Source of the DNA: Cupriavidus malaysiensis
GTDB lineage: Bacteria > Pseudomonadota > Gammaproteobacteria > Burkholderiales > Burkholderiaceae
Length of the DNA stretch: 64,000 nt
Reading direction: 5' to 3'
Assembly (NCBI RefSeq): GCF_001854325.1
Contig: NZ_CP017754.1
Location: 3,782,001 to 3,846,000, forward strand
Part shown: positions 10,034 through 18,952 of the stretch, piece after piece
How the letters are laid out: each line of letters starts with the position of its first letter
Numbering within the stretch: the stretch's first letter is position 1
The notes under the pieces: generated by a model
What the model saw: the letters and a program-made list of their open reading frames with translations, nothing else
The model's database searches: none
Told to the model about the DNA's origin: nothing
Position numbers and translations under genes: made by a program

Positions 10034-11446
10034 ATGACCTCCCAACTTGCCAAGAAAGGCGAAGCCTGGTCCGCCCGCTTCTCCGAACCGATGTCCGACC
10101 TGGTGAAGCGCTACACCGCCTCGGTGTTCTTCGACAAGCGCCTGGCGCTGTTCGACATCCAGGGCTCGCTCGCGCACGCGGCCATGCTGGCCAGGCAGGG
10201 GATCATCGCCGAGGCGGACCGCGCCGCCATCGAGCGCGGCATGACGCAGATCCGCGGCGAGATCGAGGCGGGCAGCTTCGAGTGGAAGCTGGACCTGGAG
10301 GACGTGCACCTGAACATCGAGGCACGCCTGACCGCACTGGTCGGCGACGCCGGCAAGCGCCTGCACACCGGCCGCTCGCGCAACGACCAGGTGGCGACCG
10401 ATATCCGCCTGTGGCTGCGCAGCGAGATCGACACCATCATCGGCCTGCTGGGCGCGCTGCGCGGCGCGCTGCTGGACCTGGCCGAGAAGAACGCCGATAC
10501 CATCCTGCCGGGCTTCACCCATCTGCAGGTGGCCCAGCCCGTGACATTCGGCCACCACCTGCTGGCCTACGTGGAAATGTTCACGCGCGACGCCGAGCGC
10601 ATGGCCGACTGCCGCCGTCGCGTCAATCGCCTGCCGCTGGGCGCGGCCGCGCTGGCCGGCACCAGCTACCCGATCGACCGCGAGTTCGTCGCGCAGCAGC
10701 TCGGCTTCGAGGGCGTGTGCCGCAACTCGCTGGACGCCGTCTCGGATCGCGACTTCGCCATCGAGTTCTGCGCCGCCGCCGCGCTGGTGATGACCCACGT
10801 GTCGCGCTTCTCGGAGGAACTGGTGCTGTGGATGAGCCCGCGCGTCGGCTTCATCGACATCGCCGACCGCTTCTGCACCGGCAGCTCGATCATGCCGCAG
10901 AAGAAGAACCCGGACGTGCCCGAGCTGGCGCGCGGCAAGACCGGCCGCGTCAACGGCCACCTGATCGGCCTGCTGACCCTGATGAAGGGTCAGCCGCTGG
11001 CCTACAACAAGGACAACCAGGAAGACAAGGAGCCGCTGTTCGACACGGTCGACACCGTGGTCGATACGCTGCGCATCTTCGCCGACATGGTGCCTGGCAT
11101 CACGGTCAAGCCCGAAGCCATGCGCGCCGCCGCGCTGCAAGGCTACGCCACCGCCACCGACCTGGCCGACTACCTGGTCAAGCGCGGCCTGCCCTTCCGC
11201 GATGCCCACGAAGCCGTGGCGCACGCGGTGCGCGCCTGCGACGGGCGCGGCTGCGACCTGGCCGACCTGAGCGTGGCCGAGCTGCGCGAAGTCTCCGGCC
11301 TGGGCGACAAGGCCGCGCTGATCGGCGACGACGTGCACGCCGTGCTGACGCTGGAAGGCTCGGTCGCCGCGCGCGACCACATCGGCGGCACCGCCCCCGC
11401 CCAGGTGCGCGCGGCCATCGCCGCGGCGCGCGCCGCCCTGCAGTAA
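10034..11446 (+). CDS. argH: Argininosuccinate lyase
   Basis: Last step of arginine synthesis: splits argininosuccinate into arginine and fumarate. The 470-residue protein carries the fumarase/aspartase superfamily signature [15 protein letters not shown] (about residues 282-296), with the mobile catalytic serine loop, plus [13 protein letters not shown] and [19 protein letters not shown] typical of ArgH. The start [20 protein letters not shown] at 10034 matches the family; the frame is open for 36 more codons upstream over the promoter. Single-gene unit, ended by a strong intrinsic terminator about 105 bases downstream. Confidence 0.96.
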   Translation: MTSQLAKKGEAWSARFSEPMSDLVKRYTASVFFDKRLALFDIQGSLAHAAMLARQGIIAEADRAAIERGMTQIRGEIEAGSFEWKLDLEDVHLNIEARLTALVGDAGKRLHTGRSRNDQVATDIRLWLRSEIDTIIGLLGALRGALLDLAEKNADTILPGFTHLQVAQPVTFGHHLLAYVEMFTRDAERMADCRRRVNRLPLGAAALAGTSYPIDREFVAQQLGFEGVCRNSLDAVSDRDFAIEFCAAAALVMTHVSRFSEELVLWMSPRVGFIDIADRFCTGSSIMPQKKNPDVPELARGKTGRVNGHLIGLLTLMKGQPLAYNKDNQEDKEPLFDTVDTVVDTLRIFADMVPGITVKPEAMRAAALQGYATATDLADYLVKRGLPFRDAHEAVAHAVRACDGRGCDLADLSVAELREVSGLGDKAALIGDDVHAVLTLEGSVAARDHIGGTAPAQVRAAIAAARAALQ

Positions 11447-11550
11447 GGCCGCGCGGCCGGGCCGGGCCCGGCCATGCCGCCCCGGCCCGCGGGCTGGATG
11501 GCGGGGGCAATGCAGCCGGCCCGCGTAGGTTTCACATAAGTTGTCTGCAA

Positions 11551-11589
11551 GAAAAAAGCCGCCGAGGCAATCGCCCGGCGGCTTTTTTC
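11551..11589 (+). terminator. Intrinsic terminator after argH
   Basis: GAAAAAAGCCGCC (11551-11563) pairs perfectly with GGCGGCTTTTTTC (11577-11589) around a 13-base loop. The A-run and T-run on both sides make it potentially bidirectional, though only argH reads into it. Confidence 0.88.
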
Positions 11590-11693
11590 TTGCGCGCAAT
11601 TCTTGCGCATTGCGGTAGGTATTAGCCCCAAGCGCCGATAGATTTTGTTACAGATAAACTAATCGGCGCAAAAAAACCCCGGGGAGACAACCC

Positions 11694-12236
11694 ATGCAAT
11701 ACTTGCTTGGTCTGTCACGACAGATCGACAGGTTAAACCAGCACACGGGCAGGCTTGCAAACATCATGATCCTGCTGTCGTGCCTGGTAAGCGCCGGCAA
11801 CGCCCTGCTGCGCTACGGCTTCAACCTCAGTGACAACTGGCCGCTCGAGCTGCAGTGGTATATGTTCGCCGTGGCCGTGATGTTCGGTGCCGCCTATACC
11901 TTCCAGCGCAATGAACACGTACGCGTGGACCTGATCTACGGCAACGTTTCGGAGCGCGCCCAGCACTGGATCGACATCTTCGGCATCCTGGTCTTCCTGC
12001 TGCCGTCCTGCGTCCTCTTCGCCTGGCTTTCCTGGGAATCGCTGTTCCTGCCCTCGTGGCGCATCCTCGAGCAATCGGGCAATTCCGGCGGCCTGCCGCG
12101 CTACCCGATCAAGCTGGTGGTGCCCGTCGGCTTCGCCCTGCTTGCGCTGCAGGGCGTGTCCGAGCTGATCAAGCGCGTCGCCGCCCTCAAGGGCCTGGTG
12201 CGCATCGAATCGAAATACGAGAGGCCGGTGCAATGA
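11694..12236 (+). CDS. dctQ: TRAP transporter small permease (DctQ type)
   Basis: The 180-residue protein has four predicted membrane segments (about residues 20-40, 54-75, 94-116 and 140-165), with WPLELQWYMFAVAVMFGAAY typical of DctQ. It is the small subunit of a tripartite ATP-independent periplasmic transporter, which imports organic acids or related solutes using an ion gradient. GGGGAGA lies 8-14 bases before the ATG. Its stop overlaps the start of the large permease (ATGA at 12233-12236), so the two are coupled. The periplasmic binding subunit is not adjacent, so the substrate cannot be inferred. Confidence 0.88.
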   Translation: MQYLLGLSRQIDRLNQHTGRLANIMILLSCLVSAGNALLRYGFNLSDNWPLELQWYMFAVAVMFGAAYTFQRNEHVRVDLIYGNVSERAQHWIDIFGILVFLLPSCVLFAWLSWESLFLPSWRILEQSGNSGGLPRYPIKLVVPVGFALLALQGVSELIKRVAALKGLVRIESKYERPVQ

Positions 12237-13963
12237 TTCCCGTCGAGTATATGCCGCCGCTGATGTTCGGCGGCCTGGTGGTATTCATGCTCATCGGCTT
12301 CCCGGTGGCATTTTCGCTGTCGGCGGTGGGCCTGGCCTTCGGCTTCCTCGCCATCGAATGGGGCTATTTTCCCGTCAGCTTCCTGCAGGCAGTGCCGAGC
12401 CGGGTGTTCGGCAGCGTGCTGGCCAACGAACTGCTGCTGGCCATTCCCTTCTTCACCTTCATGGGAGCCATCCTGGAGAAGTGCGGGCTGGCCGAGGACA
12501 TGCTGGACTCGATGGGCCAGCTGTTCGGCCCCGTGCGCGGCGGCCTGGGCTACTCCGTGATCATCGTCGGCTTCATCCTGGGCGCGATCACCGGCACGGT
12601 GGCCGCGCAGGTGATCGCCATGGCGATGATCTCGCTGCCGGTGATGATGCGCTACCGCTACAACATGAAGTACGCCACCGGCGTGCTGGCGGCCTCGGGC
12701 ACCATCACCCAGCTGGTGCCGCCGTCGCTGGTGCTGGTGGTGCTGGCCGACCAGCTCAAGACCCCCGCCGGCAGCGCCGACGTGGGCAGCATGTACCTGG
12801 GCGCCTGGGGCCCCTCGGTGGTGCAGATCGCGCTGTTCGCCCTCTACACCTTCGTGCTGGCCCGCATCAAGCCCGACTGGCTGCCGCCGGTCCCGCCCGA
12901 GGCGCGCACGCTGCAAGGCTGGGCCCTGTGGAAGAAGTGCCTGCGCGGCATCATTCCCTGCGCCGTGCTGATCTTCCTGGTGCTGGGCACCATCATGCTG
13001 GGCATCGCCACCCCGACCGAGTCGGGTGCCATGGGCGCGGTCGGCGCCCTGGTGCTGGCCGTGCTCCGCGACAAGGGCTTCAACCGCATCGACCGCAACA
13101 TCTATCGCCTCGGCCTGGCCGCGACCGGCATCACCGTGATCGCCGGCATCGTCGCCTTCGGCTCGCACGCCTTCCGCATCCCGCTGGCGCTGGTCTACCT
13201 GGTGATCGTCTGGCTGCTGCTGCGTGCGGGCCAGCTGAGCGAACTGCGCGGACTGATCGTCGAGGCCTACCAGTCGACCTCCCGCATCACCGCCATGGTG
13301 GTCTTCATCCTGATCGGCTCCACCTGCTTCTCGGTGGTGTTCCAGGGCGTCGACGGGGGCGCCTGGGTCGAGCACCTGTTCAGCTCGCTGCCCGGCGGCT
13401 GGATCGGCTTCCTGATCGTCGTCAACCTGTTCATCTTCTTCCTGGCCTTCTTCCTCGACTTCTTCGAGATCGCCTTCATCGTGGTCCCGATGCTGGCGCC
13501 GGTAGCGGTCAAGGTGCTGGCACCGGTGGTAGCCGACTCGATGGGCGGCAACCCGGAAGCAGCGGCCACCGCCGCGCTGGTGTGGTTCGGCGTGATGCTG
13601 TGCGTGAACATGCAGACGTCCTTCATGCATCCGCCGTTCGGCTTCGCGCTGTTCTACCTGCGCGGCATCGCCCCCAAGGAGGTCAAGAGTTCGGACATCT
13701 ACTGGGGCGCCCTGCCCTGGGTGGTGCTGCAGCTGGTGATGGTGCTGCTGGTGATGTTCTGGCCCGGCATGGTGACGGGCCTGCTCGACAAGGGTTCGCT
13801 GCACCATAGCAATTCGGCGGAGGTCAGTATTCCGTTGGGCAATGACGCGGACAAGGGCGGCGGCTCGGGGGCGGCGTCTGCACCGGGCTCGCTCGAGTTA
13901 CCTGCGGCGCCGACGCAGGAGGAACCGGCTGCGCCGCAGTTCGATTTCGAGAAGAAGAAATGA
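12233..13963 (+). CDS. dctM: TRAP transporter large permease (DctM type, long form)
   Basis: At 576 residues this integral membrane subunit is much longer than the roughly 430 of classical DctM. Conserved parts include PFFTFMGAILEKCGLAEDML, GAITGTVAAQVIAMAMISLP, ATPTESGAMGAVGAL and, near the end, QTSFMHPPFGFALFYLRG. Additional membrane helices separate the two halves (about residues 300-370). The hydrophilic C-terminal tail (about 55 residues rich in Ser, Gly, Ala and Pro, ending FDFEKKK) is low complexity and probably cytoplasmic. Long DctM proteins of this kind are known from TRAP systems for mannitol- or chloroaromatic-type substrates, but substrate is unassigned here. Followed by an intrinsic terminator. 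Confidence 0.9.
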   Translation: MIPVEYMPPLMFGGLVVFMLIGFPVAFSLSAVGLAFGFLAIEWGYFPVSFLQAVPSRVFGSVLANELLLAIPFFTFMGAILEKCGLAEDMLDSMGQLFGPVRGGLGYSVIIVGFILGAITGTVAAQVIAMAMISLPVMMRYRYNMKYATGVLAASGTITQLVPPSLVLVVLADQLKTPAGSADVGSMYLGAWGPSVVQIALFALYTFVLARIKPDWLPPVPPEARTLQGWALWKKCLRGIIPCAVLIFLVLGTIMLGIATPTESGAMGAVGALVLAVLRDKGFNRIDRNIYRLGLAATGITVIAGIVAFGSHAFRIPLALVYLVIVWLLLRAGQLSELRGLIVEAYQSTSRITAMVVFILIGSTCFSVVFQGVDGGAWVEHLFSSLPGGWIGFLIVVNLFIFFLAFFLDFFEIAFIVVPMLAPVAVKVLAPVVADSMGGNPEAAATAALVWFGVMLCVNMQTSFMHPPFGFALFYLRGIAPKEVKSSDIYWGALPWVVLQLVMVLLVMFWPGMVTGLLDKGSLHHSNSAEVSIPLGNDADKGGGSGAASAPGSLELPAAPTQEEPAAPQFDFEKKK

Positions 13964-14015
13964 CGGTGCGGGTGTCGCCGGGTTGCGGCGATGCCGGGGA
14001 TTTGAGCTGTTGAGG

Positions 14016-14056
14016 AAAATGCCGCCCGGTTTGGACTGGGCGGCATTTTTCTTTTT
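14016..14056 (+). terminator. Intrinsic terminator after dctM
   Basis: AAAATGCCGCCC (14016-14028 region) pairs with GGGCGGCATTTT (14038-14049) and continues into CTTTTT. The atgcc...ggcat-T core is shared with the terminators after metG and after the minus-strand decarboxylase, and all three are followed by the same repeat module. Confidence 0.85.
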
Positions 14057-14057
14057 G

Positions 14058-14322
14058 GGGGTGGTGCTTACTGCGGGCTTGCGCGTTTGTGTGGGCGGCT
14101 TTGGTCTGCGGGGCAACGGCCTGTTTCGGCTCCCCCTGCGGGGAGCCGGCCAACCATCGTGGCTCGGTGCTTGCGGCATGAGTTCGAGCGATGTCGGTCT
14201 GCGAGGGAACGGCCTGTTTCGGCTCTCGTGACTTGGTGCTTTGGTTGGGGCGATGTCGGTGTGCGAGGCAAAAGCCTGTTTCGACTCCCCTGCGGGGAGC
14301 CGACCTACTTTCTTGGTCTTGC
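14058..14322 (+). repeat. Three tandem-like copies of a dispersed palindromic repeat
   Basis: Copies at about 14081-14151, 14188-14229 and 14250-14322 share GTCTGCGAGGCAACGGCCTG, then TTTCGGCTCCCC-TGCGGGGAGCC. The last copy also has CGACCTACTTTCTTGGTCTT. Each copy contains a GGCTCCCC...GGGGAGCC hairpin; the middle one is truncated before its second arm. The same unit occurs inverted at 15602-15712 and after metG at 24102-24228. No gene is apparent; short open frames across it are an artefact of the repeat. Confidence 0.75.
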
Positions 14323-14372
14323 TGTATAGACCGGGGACATAGGTGACACCTGTGCGAGGACATGGTTGACAC
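14323..14372 (+). repeat. Left terminal inverted repeat of the IS481 element
   Basis: Fifty bases from TGTATAGACCGGGGACATAG to GGACATGGTTGACAC. It matches the reverse complement of 15552-15601 at all but about six positions, the differences being in the middle (ataggtgacacc versus atggtggacagg). Confidence 0.85.
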
Positions 14373-14375
14373 ATA

Positions 14376-15521
14376 TTAAGCCGCCTGGTGGTCGTTCAAA
14401 TCGATGTAGCCGAAGCAGTGATCGACGAAATACAGATCGAATCGTCCATCGTGGTTGGGTTGTGGGCGCAAGGCGACCGGGAAATCTCGTAGGGCATTGG
14501 ACACTTTGAAGGTTTGCCCGCGAAAGCGCAGTTGTCCGTCCCATTTGATCTTCACCACCAGATCGTCAGGGCCGTATTCGATCTCCGGTAGCACCTCCGG
14601 ATAGGAGCGAGGACTGGGCTGATAGCGTGTCACCGGCGTCGCCAGGCCGAGTGCCTCGTGTGGGCGCTGCAAGTTGTAGATATCGCGCCAGGCATCAAAC
14701 GCATGCTGGGCTTGCAGGCTGGAGGCAAAGCCACGGGCATTGATCACTTCGGCTTTGAGGGTGCGGTGAAAGCGTTCGTCCTTGCCATTGGTTTGAGGAT
14801 GGGCCGGACGGCTATGGGTCAGGCGCACGCCCAGCCGGATGAGCCAGACCCCCAGGCCGGTGAGCTGCCCCGGTTGTGAAGGACTGCCCCACGGCGCCCC
14901 ATTGTCGGCGTTGATACGCCAAGGCAGTCCGAAGTGGCGAAAGGCCTGGGCCAGGTGCTCCTGGACCACAGCGGTGTGGGTCTGCGTACAGGCGGCCAGC
15001 GTGACGGCGAAGCGGGAATGATCGTCCAGTACCGTCAATGGTGAGCACATCTGGCCATCGTGCGTGCGAAAGCCGCCCTTGAAATCCATTTGCCACAGCT
15101 GATTGGGCGCCGCATGTTCAAAGCGTTGCCAGGGCTGGGCCTTGACCGAGGCTTCGGGTGAGATCAGGCCATGTCGATGCAGGATGGACGTCACGGTGCT
15201 CGGAGCCGGCACCGGTGTGTGGCCCAGATCCTGAAGCCGCCGGCTGATCTTGCGTCCGCCCCAAGCCGGGTGCTGCAGGCGCAGGGCGACGACCAACCGC
15301 TCCAGTTCCTCCGCCGTTCGGGTCGGACTGGTCGCGGGCCGGCGCGACCGCTCGACCAAACCAGCCATCTCCTGTTCGGTGTACCGAGCAATCCACTTAT
15401 AGCCGGTCTGCGGGGAGATGCCGTAGCGTTGGCATAGCTGGCGGCGATTGCAGCCCTCTTGCTGGGCGAGCAGGACGAATTCGTGGCGCAGGCTCATGGT
15501 GTCGCGTGGGCTCCAGGGCAT
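14376..15521 (-). CDS. IS481-family transposase
   Basis: This 381-residue DDE recombinase moves the surrounding element. An N-terminal helix-turn-helix (NRRQLCQRYGISPQTGYKWI, about residues 20-39) recognises the ends. The RNase-H-fold catalytic core has Asp in QMDFKGGF, Asp in INADNGAPWG and Glu in HPQTNGKDERFHRTLK, spaced as in the IS481 family. The frame is open from start to stop with no frameshift, so the protein looks functional. The stop lies just inside the left inverted repeat. An alternative start at Met9 (MSLRHEF) is equally plausible. Confidence 0.92.
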   Translation of the reverse strand: MPWSPRDTMSLRHEFVLLAQQEGCNRRQLCQRYGISPQTGYKWIARYTEQEMAGLVERSRRPATSPTRTAEELERLVVALRLQHPAWGGRKISRRLQDLGHTPVPAPSTVTSILHRHGLISPEASVKAQPWQRFEHAAPNQLWQMDFKGGFRTHDGQMCSPLTVLDDHSRFAVTLAACTQTHTAVVQEHLAQAFRHFGLPWRINADNGAPWGSPSQPGQLTGLGVWLIRLGVRLTHSRPAHPQTNGKDERFHRTLKAEVINARGFASSLQAQHAFDAWRDIYNLQRPHEALGLATPVTRYQPSPRSYPEVLPEIEYGPDDLVVKIKWDGQLRFRGQTFKVSNALRDFPVALRPQPNHDGRFDLYFVDHCFGYIDLNDHQAA

Positions 15522-15551
15522 GACGGACTCCGGCAGAAACTCTGCCGTGAA

Positions 15552-15601
15552 GTGTCAACCATGTCCTCGCACACCTGTCCACCATGTCCCCGGTCTATAC
15601 A
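15552..15601 (-). repeat. Right terminal inverted repeat of the IS481 element
   Basis: Read on the minus strand it begins TGTATAGACCGGGGACATGG and ends GGACATGGTTGACAC, the partner of the repeat at 14323-14372. It lies just upstream of the transposase start. Confidence 0.85.
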
Positions 15602-15712
15602 GCGAGACAAAGAAAGTAGGTCGGCTCCCCGCAGGGGAGTCGAAACAGGCTGTTGTCTCGCACACCAAAGCCGCCCACACAAACGCGCTAGCCCGCACCA
15701 AGCGCCAGCCCC
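15602..15712 (-). repeat. Inverted copy of the dispersed palindromic repeat
   Basis: On the minus strand this reads as the same unit found after dctM: GCGCGTTTGTGTGGGCGGCT, TTGGTGTGCGAGACAACAGC, CTGTTTCGACTCCCC-TGCGGGGAGCCGACC and TACTTTCTTTGTCTCGC. It follows the terminator of the minus-strand decarboxylase gene, exactly as the plus-strand copies follow the dctM terminator. Confidence 0.75.
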
Positions 15713-15750
15713 AGAAAAGAAAAATGCCACCCAGCCCGAACTGAGTGGCA
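15713..15750 (-). terminator. Intrinsic terminator after the PLP decarboxylase gene
   Basis: On the minus strand TGCCACTCAG (15750-15741) pairs with CTGGGTGGCA (15734-15725) around a 6-base loop, followed by TTTTTCTTTT. It ends the decarboxylase transcript before the repeat and insertion sequence. Confidence 0.85.
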
Positions 15751-15806
15751 CCCTCCGGTCAATACCATCACGCCCGCCGCCTGCAGCAAACAGGCAAACG
15801 ACCGTC

Positions 15807-18068
15807 TTACTTCACGCAGTCAACGAAATAAGCCTTCTGCCCATCGACCACTTCTTCCACCAACCCGTGGATATCGGTCTCAAAGCCAGGGAACAGCTTA
15901 TTGAATTCTCGCGCGAACTGCAGGTACTGCACGATCGTGCGGTTGAAACGCTCACCCGGGATCAGCAGCGGAATGCCCGGCGGATACGGCGTCAGCAGGA
16001 TGGCAGTGACGCGGCCTTCCAGCTCGTCGACCGGCACACGCTCGATCTCGCGATGCGCCATCATGGCCCATGCGTCCGACGGCTTCATCGCCGGCTCCAT
16101 GTCCGACAGGTACATCTCGGTGGTCACGCGGGCCACGTCATTGGCCTTGTAGACACTGTGGATGGCATCGCACAGGTCGCGCAGGCCCATGCGCTCGTAC
16201 TGCGGATGCTTGCCGACGAACTCCGGCAGCACGCGCCACAGCGGCTGGTTCTGGTCGTAGTCGTCCTTGAACTGCTGCAACTCGGTCACCAGCGAGTTCC
16301 AGCGGCCCTTGGTGATGCCGATGGTGAACATGATGAAGAAGGAATACAGTCCCGTCTTCTCGATGATGATGCCGTGCTCGGCCAGGTACTTGGTGACGAT
16401 GGCCGCGGGGATGCCGCGCTCACTGAACTCGCCGTCCACGTCCAGGCCCGGGGTGATGAGGGTGGCCTTGATCGGGTCCAGCAGATTGAAGCCGTCGGCG
16501 AGGTCGCCGAAGCCGTGCCAGCGATCATTGGCCTGCAGCATCCACTCTTCGCGGTCGCCGATACCATCTTCGATCAGCGCGTCCGGGCCCCACACCTTGA
16601 ACCACCAGTCGCCGTTCTTGCCGGCGACATAGTCGCCTTCGACCTTGCGCATGGCGCGGCGGAAGTCCAGCGCTTCCTGGATGCTTTCCTCCACCAGCGC
16701 GGTGCCGCCGGGCGCTTCCATCATCGCCGCGGCCACGTCGCAGGAGGCGATGATCGAGTACTGCGGGCTGGTCGAGGTGTGCATCAGGTACGCCTCGTTG
16801 AAGCGATGGCGGTCCAGCTTGCGCGTCTCGGAATCCTGCACGAGGATCTGCGAGGCCTGCGACAGGCCGGCCAGCAGCTTGTGCGTGGACTGCGTGGCGA
16901 ATACCAGCGCGTCCTGGCTGCGCGGGCGATCACGGCCGATCGCGTGCATGTCGCGGTAGAAATCGTGGAAAGCGGCGTGCGGCAGCCAGGCCTCGTCGAA
17001 GTGCAGCGTGTCGATCTCCGTGGCCAGCATCTGCTTGATCTGCTCGGCGTTGTACAGCACGCCGTCGTAGGTGCCCTGGGTGATGGTCAGGATGCGCGGC
17101 TTCTGGTTCTTGGCCTTGCTGGCGAACGGGTGCGCGGCGATCTTCCGGCGGATCGTCTCCGGGTCGAACTCGCTCTTCGGAATCGGGCCGATGATGCCGT
17201 AGTGGTTGCGCGTGGGCATCAGGAAGACCGGGATCGCGCCGGTCATCATGATGGCGTGCAGGATGGACTTGTGGCAGTTGCGGTCCACCACCACGATGTC
17301 GCCGGGCGCCACATTGGCGTGCCAGACCATCTTGTTCGAGGTCGAGGTGCCGTTGGTGACGAAGAACATGTGGTCGGAATTGAAGATGCGCGCGGCATTG
17401 CGCTCCGAAGCCGCCACCGGGCCGGTGTGGTCGAGCAGCTGGCCGAGTTCGTCCACCGCATTGCAGACGTCGGCGCGCAGCATGTTCTCGCCGAAGAACT
17501 GGTGGAAGACCTGGCCGACCGGGCTCTTCAGGAAGGCCACGCCGCCGGAGTGGCCGGGGCAGTGCCAGGAATAGGAGCTGTCCTGCGCATAGTCGATCAG
17601 CGCCTTGAAGAACGGCGGCGCCAGCGAGTCGAGGTAGACCTTGGCCTCGCGGATGATGTGGCGCGCGACGAATTCCGGCGTGTCCTCGAACATGTGGATG
17701 AAGCCGTGCAGTTCGCGCAGGATATCGTTGGGGATATGGCGGGAGGTGCGGGTCTCGCCATACAGGAAGATCGGCAGGTCGGTGTTGCGGCGGCGCACTT
17801 CGCTGACGAAGGCACGCAGCTTCTCGATGGCATCCGCTTCGGGACGGTCGTCCTCGCTGACGAACTCGTCATCGTCGATCGAGACGATGAAGGTCGAGGC
17901 GCGGCTCGACTGCTGGGCGAAGGAAGTCAGGTCGCCGTAGCTGGTCAGCCCCATGACCTCCATGCCTTCCGCCTCGATGGCCTGGGCCAGCGCCCGGATG
18001 CCCGAGCCGGAGATGTTCTCGGAGCGGAAGTCTTCGTCGATGATGATGACGGGAAAGCGGAATTTCAT
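15807..18068 (-). CDS. Arginine/ornithine/lysine decarboxylase, PLP-dependent (AdiA-like)
   Basis: A 753-residue fold-type-I PLP enzyme of the large Orn/Lys/Arg decarboxylase group. It has an N-terminal receiver-like wing domain (FPVIIIDEDFRSENISGSGI), the PLP core with CPGHSGGVAFLKSPVG, VVVDRNCHKSILHAIMMTG, and the cofactor lysine in ATQSTHKLLAGLSQ (about residue 396), and a C-terminal domain ending VDGQKAYFVDCVK. Length and motif wording resemble E. coli arginine decarboxylase AdiA, but substrate cannot be read reliably from sequence. Members make polyamine precursors or consume protons in acid resistance. The ATG at 18068 fits the family start; an open frame runs 26 codons further. A TACAAT -10 lies about 150 bases upstream. 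Confidence 0.9.
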   Translation of the reverse strand: MKFRFPVIIIDEDFRSENISGSGIRALAQAIEAEGMEVMGLTSYGDLTSFAQQSSRASTFIVSIDDDEFVSEDDRPEADAIEKLRAFVSEVRRRNTDLPIFLYGETRTSRHIPNDILRELHGFIHMFEDTPEFVARHIIREAKVYLDSLAPPFFKALIDYAQDSSYSWHCPGHSGGVAFLKSPVGQVFHQFFGENMLRADVCNAVDELGQLLDHTGPVAASERNAARIFNSDHMFFVTNGTSTSNKMVWHANVAPGDIVVVDRNCHKSILHAIMMTGAIPVFLMPTRNHYGIIGPIPKSEFDPETIRRKIAAHPFASKAKNQKPRILTITQGTYDGVLYNAEQIKQMLATEIDTLHFDEAWLPHAAFHDFYRDMHAIGRDRPRSQDALVFATQSTHKLLAGLSQASQILVQDSETRKLDRHRFNEAYLMHTSTSPQYSIIASCDVAAAMMEAPGGTALVEESIQEALDFRRAMRKVEGDYVAGKNGDWWFKVWGPDALIEDGIGDREEWMLQANDRWHGFGDLADGFNLLDPIKATLITPGLDVDGEFSERGIPAAIVTKYLAEHGIIIEKTGLYSFFIMFTIGITKGRWNSLVTELQQFKDDYDQNQPLWRVLPEFVGKHPQYERMGLRDLCDAIHSVYKANDVARVTTEMYLSDMEPAMKPSDAWAMMAHREIERVPVDELEGRVTAILLTPYPPGIPLLIPGERFNRTIVQYLQFAREFNKLFPGFETDIHGLVEEVVDGQKAYFVDCVK

Positions 18069-18218
18069 CGGGGCATCCTTGCTAGACGTAAAGCACAAAG
18101 GACTTGAGCCACATGGCCGCGGGGTGGTTCCCGCCAGCGGCTGCATGTGGCTCCTGAGTCAGGTCGCGCCGGCTGCCCGGGGATCTCCCGGACCGGCACC
18201 GCCGGCATGAGCGCCGGC

Positions 18219-18224
18219 ATTGTA
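18219..18224 (-). promoter_or_regulatory. -10 box for the PLP decarboxylase gene
   Basis: TACAAT on the minus strand (cgcaTACAATgccgg), 150 bases before the start and just after the dcd stop. It implies that the decarboxylase is transcribed separately from dcd with a leader of about 145 bases. Confidence 0.45.
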
Positions 18225-18229
18225 TGCGA

Positions 18230-18796
18230 TCAGGTTTTCGGCAGTGTGACACCGTGCTGGCCCTGATACTTGCCGCCACGGTCTCGGTAGGAGGTCTCGC
18301 AGACCTCGTCGCTCTCGAAGAACAGCACCTGGGCACAGCCTTCGCCGGCATAGATCTTGGCCGGCAGCGGCGTCGTGTTGGAGAACTCCAGGGTCACATA
18401 GCCTTCCCACTCGGGCTCGAACGGCGTCACGTTGACGATGATGCCGCAGCGCGCGTAGGTGCTCTTGCCCAGGCAGATCGTCAGCACGCTGCGCGGGATG
18501 CGGAAATACTCCATGGTGCGCGCCAGCGCGAACGAGTTCGGCGGGATGATGCAGACGTCGCCCTTGAAATCGACGAAGGATTTCTCGTCAAAGTTCTTGG
18601 GATCGACGATGGTGCTGTTGATATTGGTGAAGATCTTGAATTCGTCGGCACAGCGGATGTCGTAGCCGTAGCTCGAGGTGCCGTAGGAGACGATCTTGCG
18701 CCCGTCGGCCTCACGGACCTGGCCGGGCTCGAACGGCTCGATCATGCCGTGCTGCTCCGCCATGCGGCGGATCCATTTGTCGGATTTGATGCTCAT
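18230..18796 (-). CDS. dcd: dCTP deaminase
   Basis: Deaminates dCTP to dUTP, feeding dTMP synthesis. It has 188 residues, the usual length for this homotrimeric enzyme. [20 protein letters not shown] begins it, [13 protein letters not shown] follows, and [20 protein letters not shown] carries the conserved Ser and Arg of the active site, with the catalytic Glu in the VTLEFSN strand. The wording is that of the monofunctional proteobacterial type, not the bifunctional archaeal deaminase/dUTPase. A TACAAT -10 box (18863-18868) precedes it, with about 60 bases of leader. Confidence 0.95.
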   Translation of the reverse strand: MSIKSDKWIRRMAEQHGMIEPFEPGQVREADGRKIVSYGTSSYGYDIRCADEFKIFTNINSTIVDPKNFDEKSFVDFKGDVCIIPPNSFALARTMEYFRIPRSVLTICLGKSTYARCGIIVNVTPFEPEWEGYVTLEFSNTTPLPAKIYAGEGCAQVLFFESDEVCETSYRDRGGKYQGQHGVTLPKT

Positions 18797-18862
18797 CGAA
18801 GGTGGGCGATCTGCGGGTGGGAGGCAGCGCCGCGCAAGGGCGGCGGGCCGGCGATGGGGCGC

Positions 18863-18868
18863 ATTGTA
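18863..18868 (-). promoter_or_regulatory. -10 box upstream of dcd
   Basis: TACAAT on the minus strand in the context ggttgTACAATgcgcc, 67 bases before the dcd start. Placement and context match other -10 boxes in the window. Confidence 0.5.
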
Positions 18869-18952
18869 CAACCAATCGGTGCGCGCTCCGCGCGGGTTCC
18901 GGCGCCCGGCCGGCCCGGTTGCCGGGCACCACCCGGCCAGGCTGCGCCGGCC

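Larger units (their letters stand above)
14323..15601 (-). mobile_element. IS481-family insertion sequence, intact
   Basis: The 1279-bp element is bounded by 50-bp imperfect terminal inverted repeats starting TGTATAGACCGGGGACAT and encodes one complete transposase on the minus strand. The flanking host DNA is itself an inverted repeat (cctactttcttggtcttgc on the left, gcgagacaaagaaagtagg on the right), so the element sits at the centre of a palindrome. No clear target duplication is seen beyond a possible GC dinucleotide. Confidence 0.85.

Noticed and set aside
9611-11599. Open frame of 662 codons antisense to argH
   Set aside because: Shadow of argH. Only its last codons overlap real pseudogene sequence (the ferritin-like remnant).
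14058-14322. CRISPR array
   Set aside because: The repeats are irregularly spaced, unequal in length and internally palindromic, with no uniform spacers or cas genes.
13824-14372. Minus-strand open frames across the repeat region after dctM
   Set aside because: They follow the dispersed repeats, so similar peptides recur at each copy without any start signal or conserved domain.
14318-15606. Target site duplication of the IS481 element
   Set aside because: Only a GC dinucleotide could match; the rest of the flanks are inverted rather than direct repeats.
15459-18107. Plus-strand open frame of 882 codons over the decarboxylase gene
   Set aside because: Antisense to a complete PLP decarboxylase and begins within repeat DNA.
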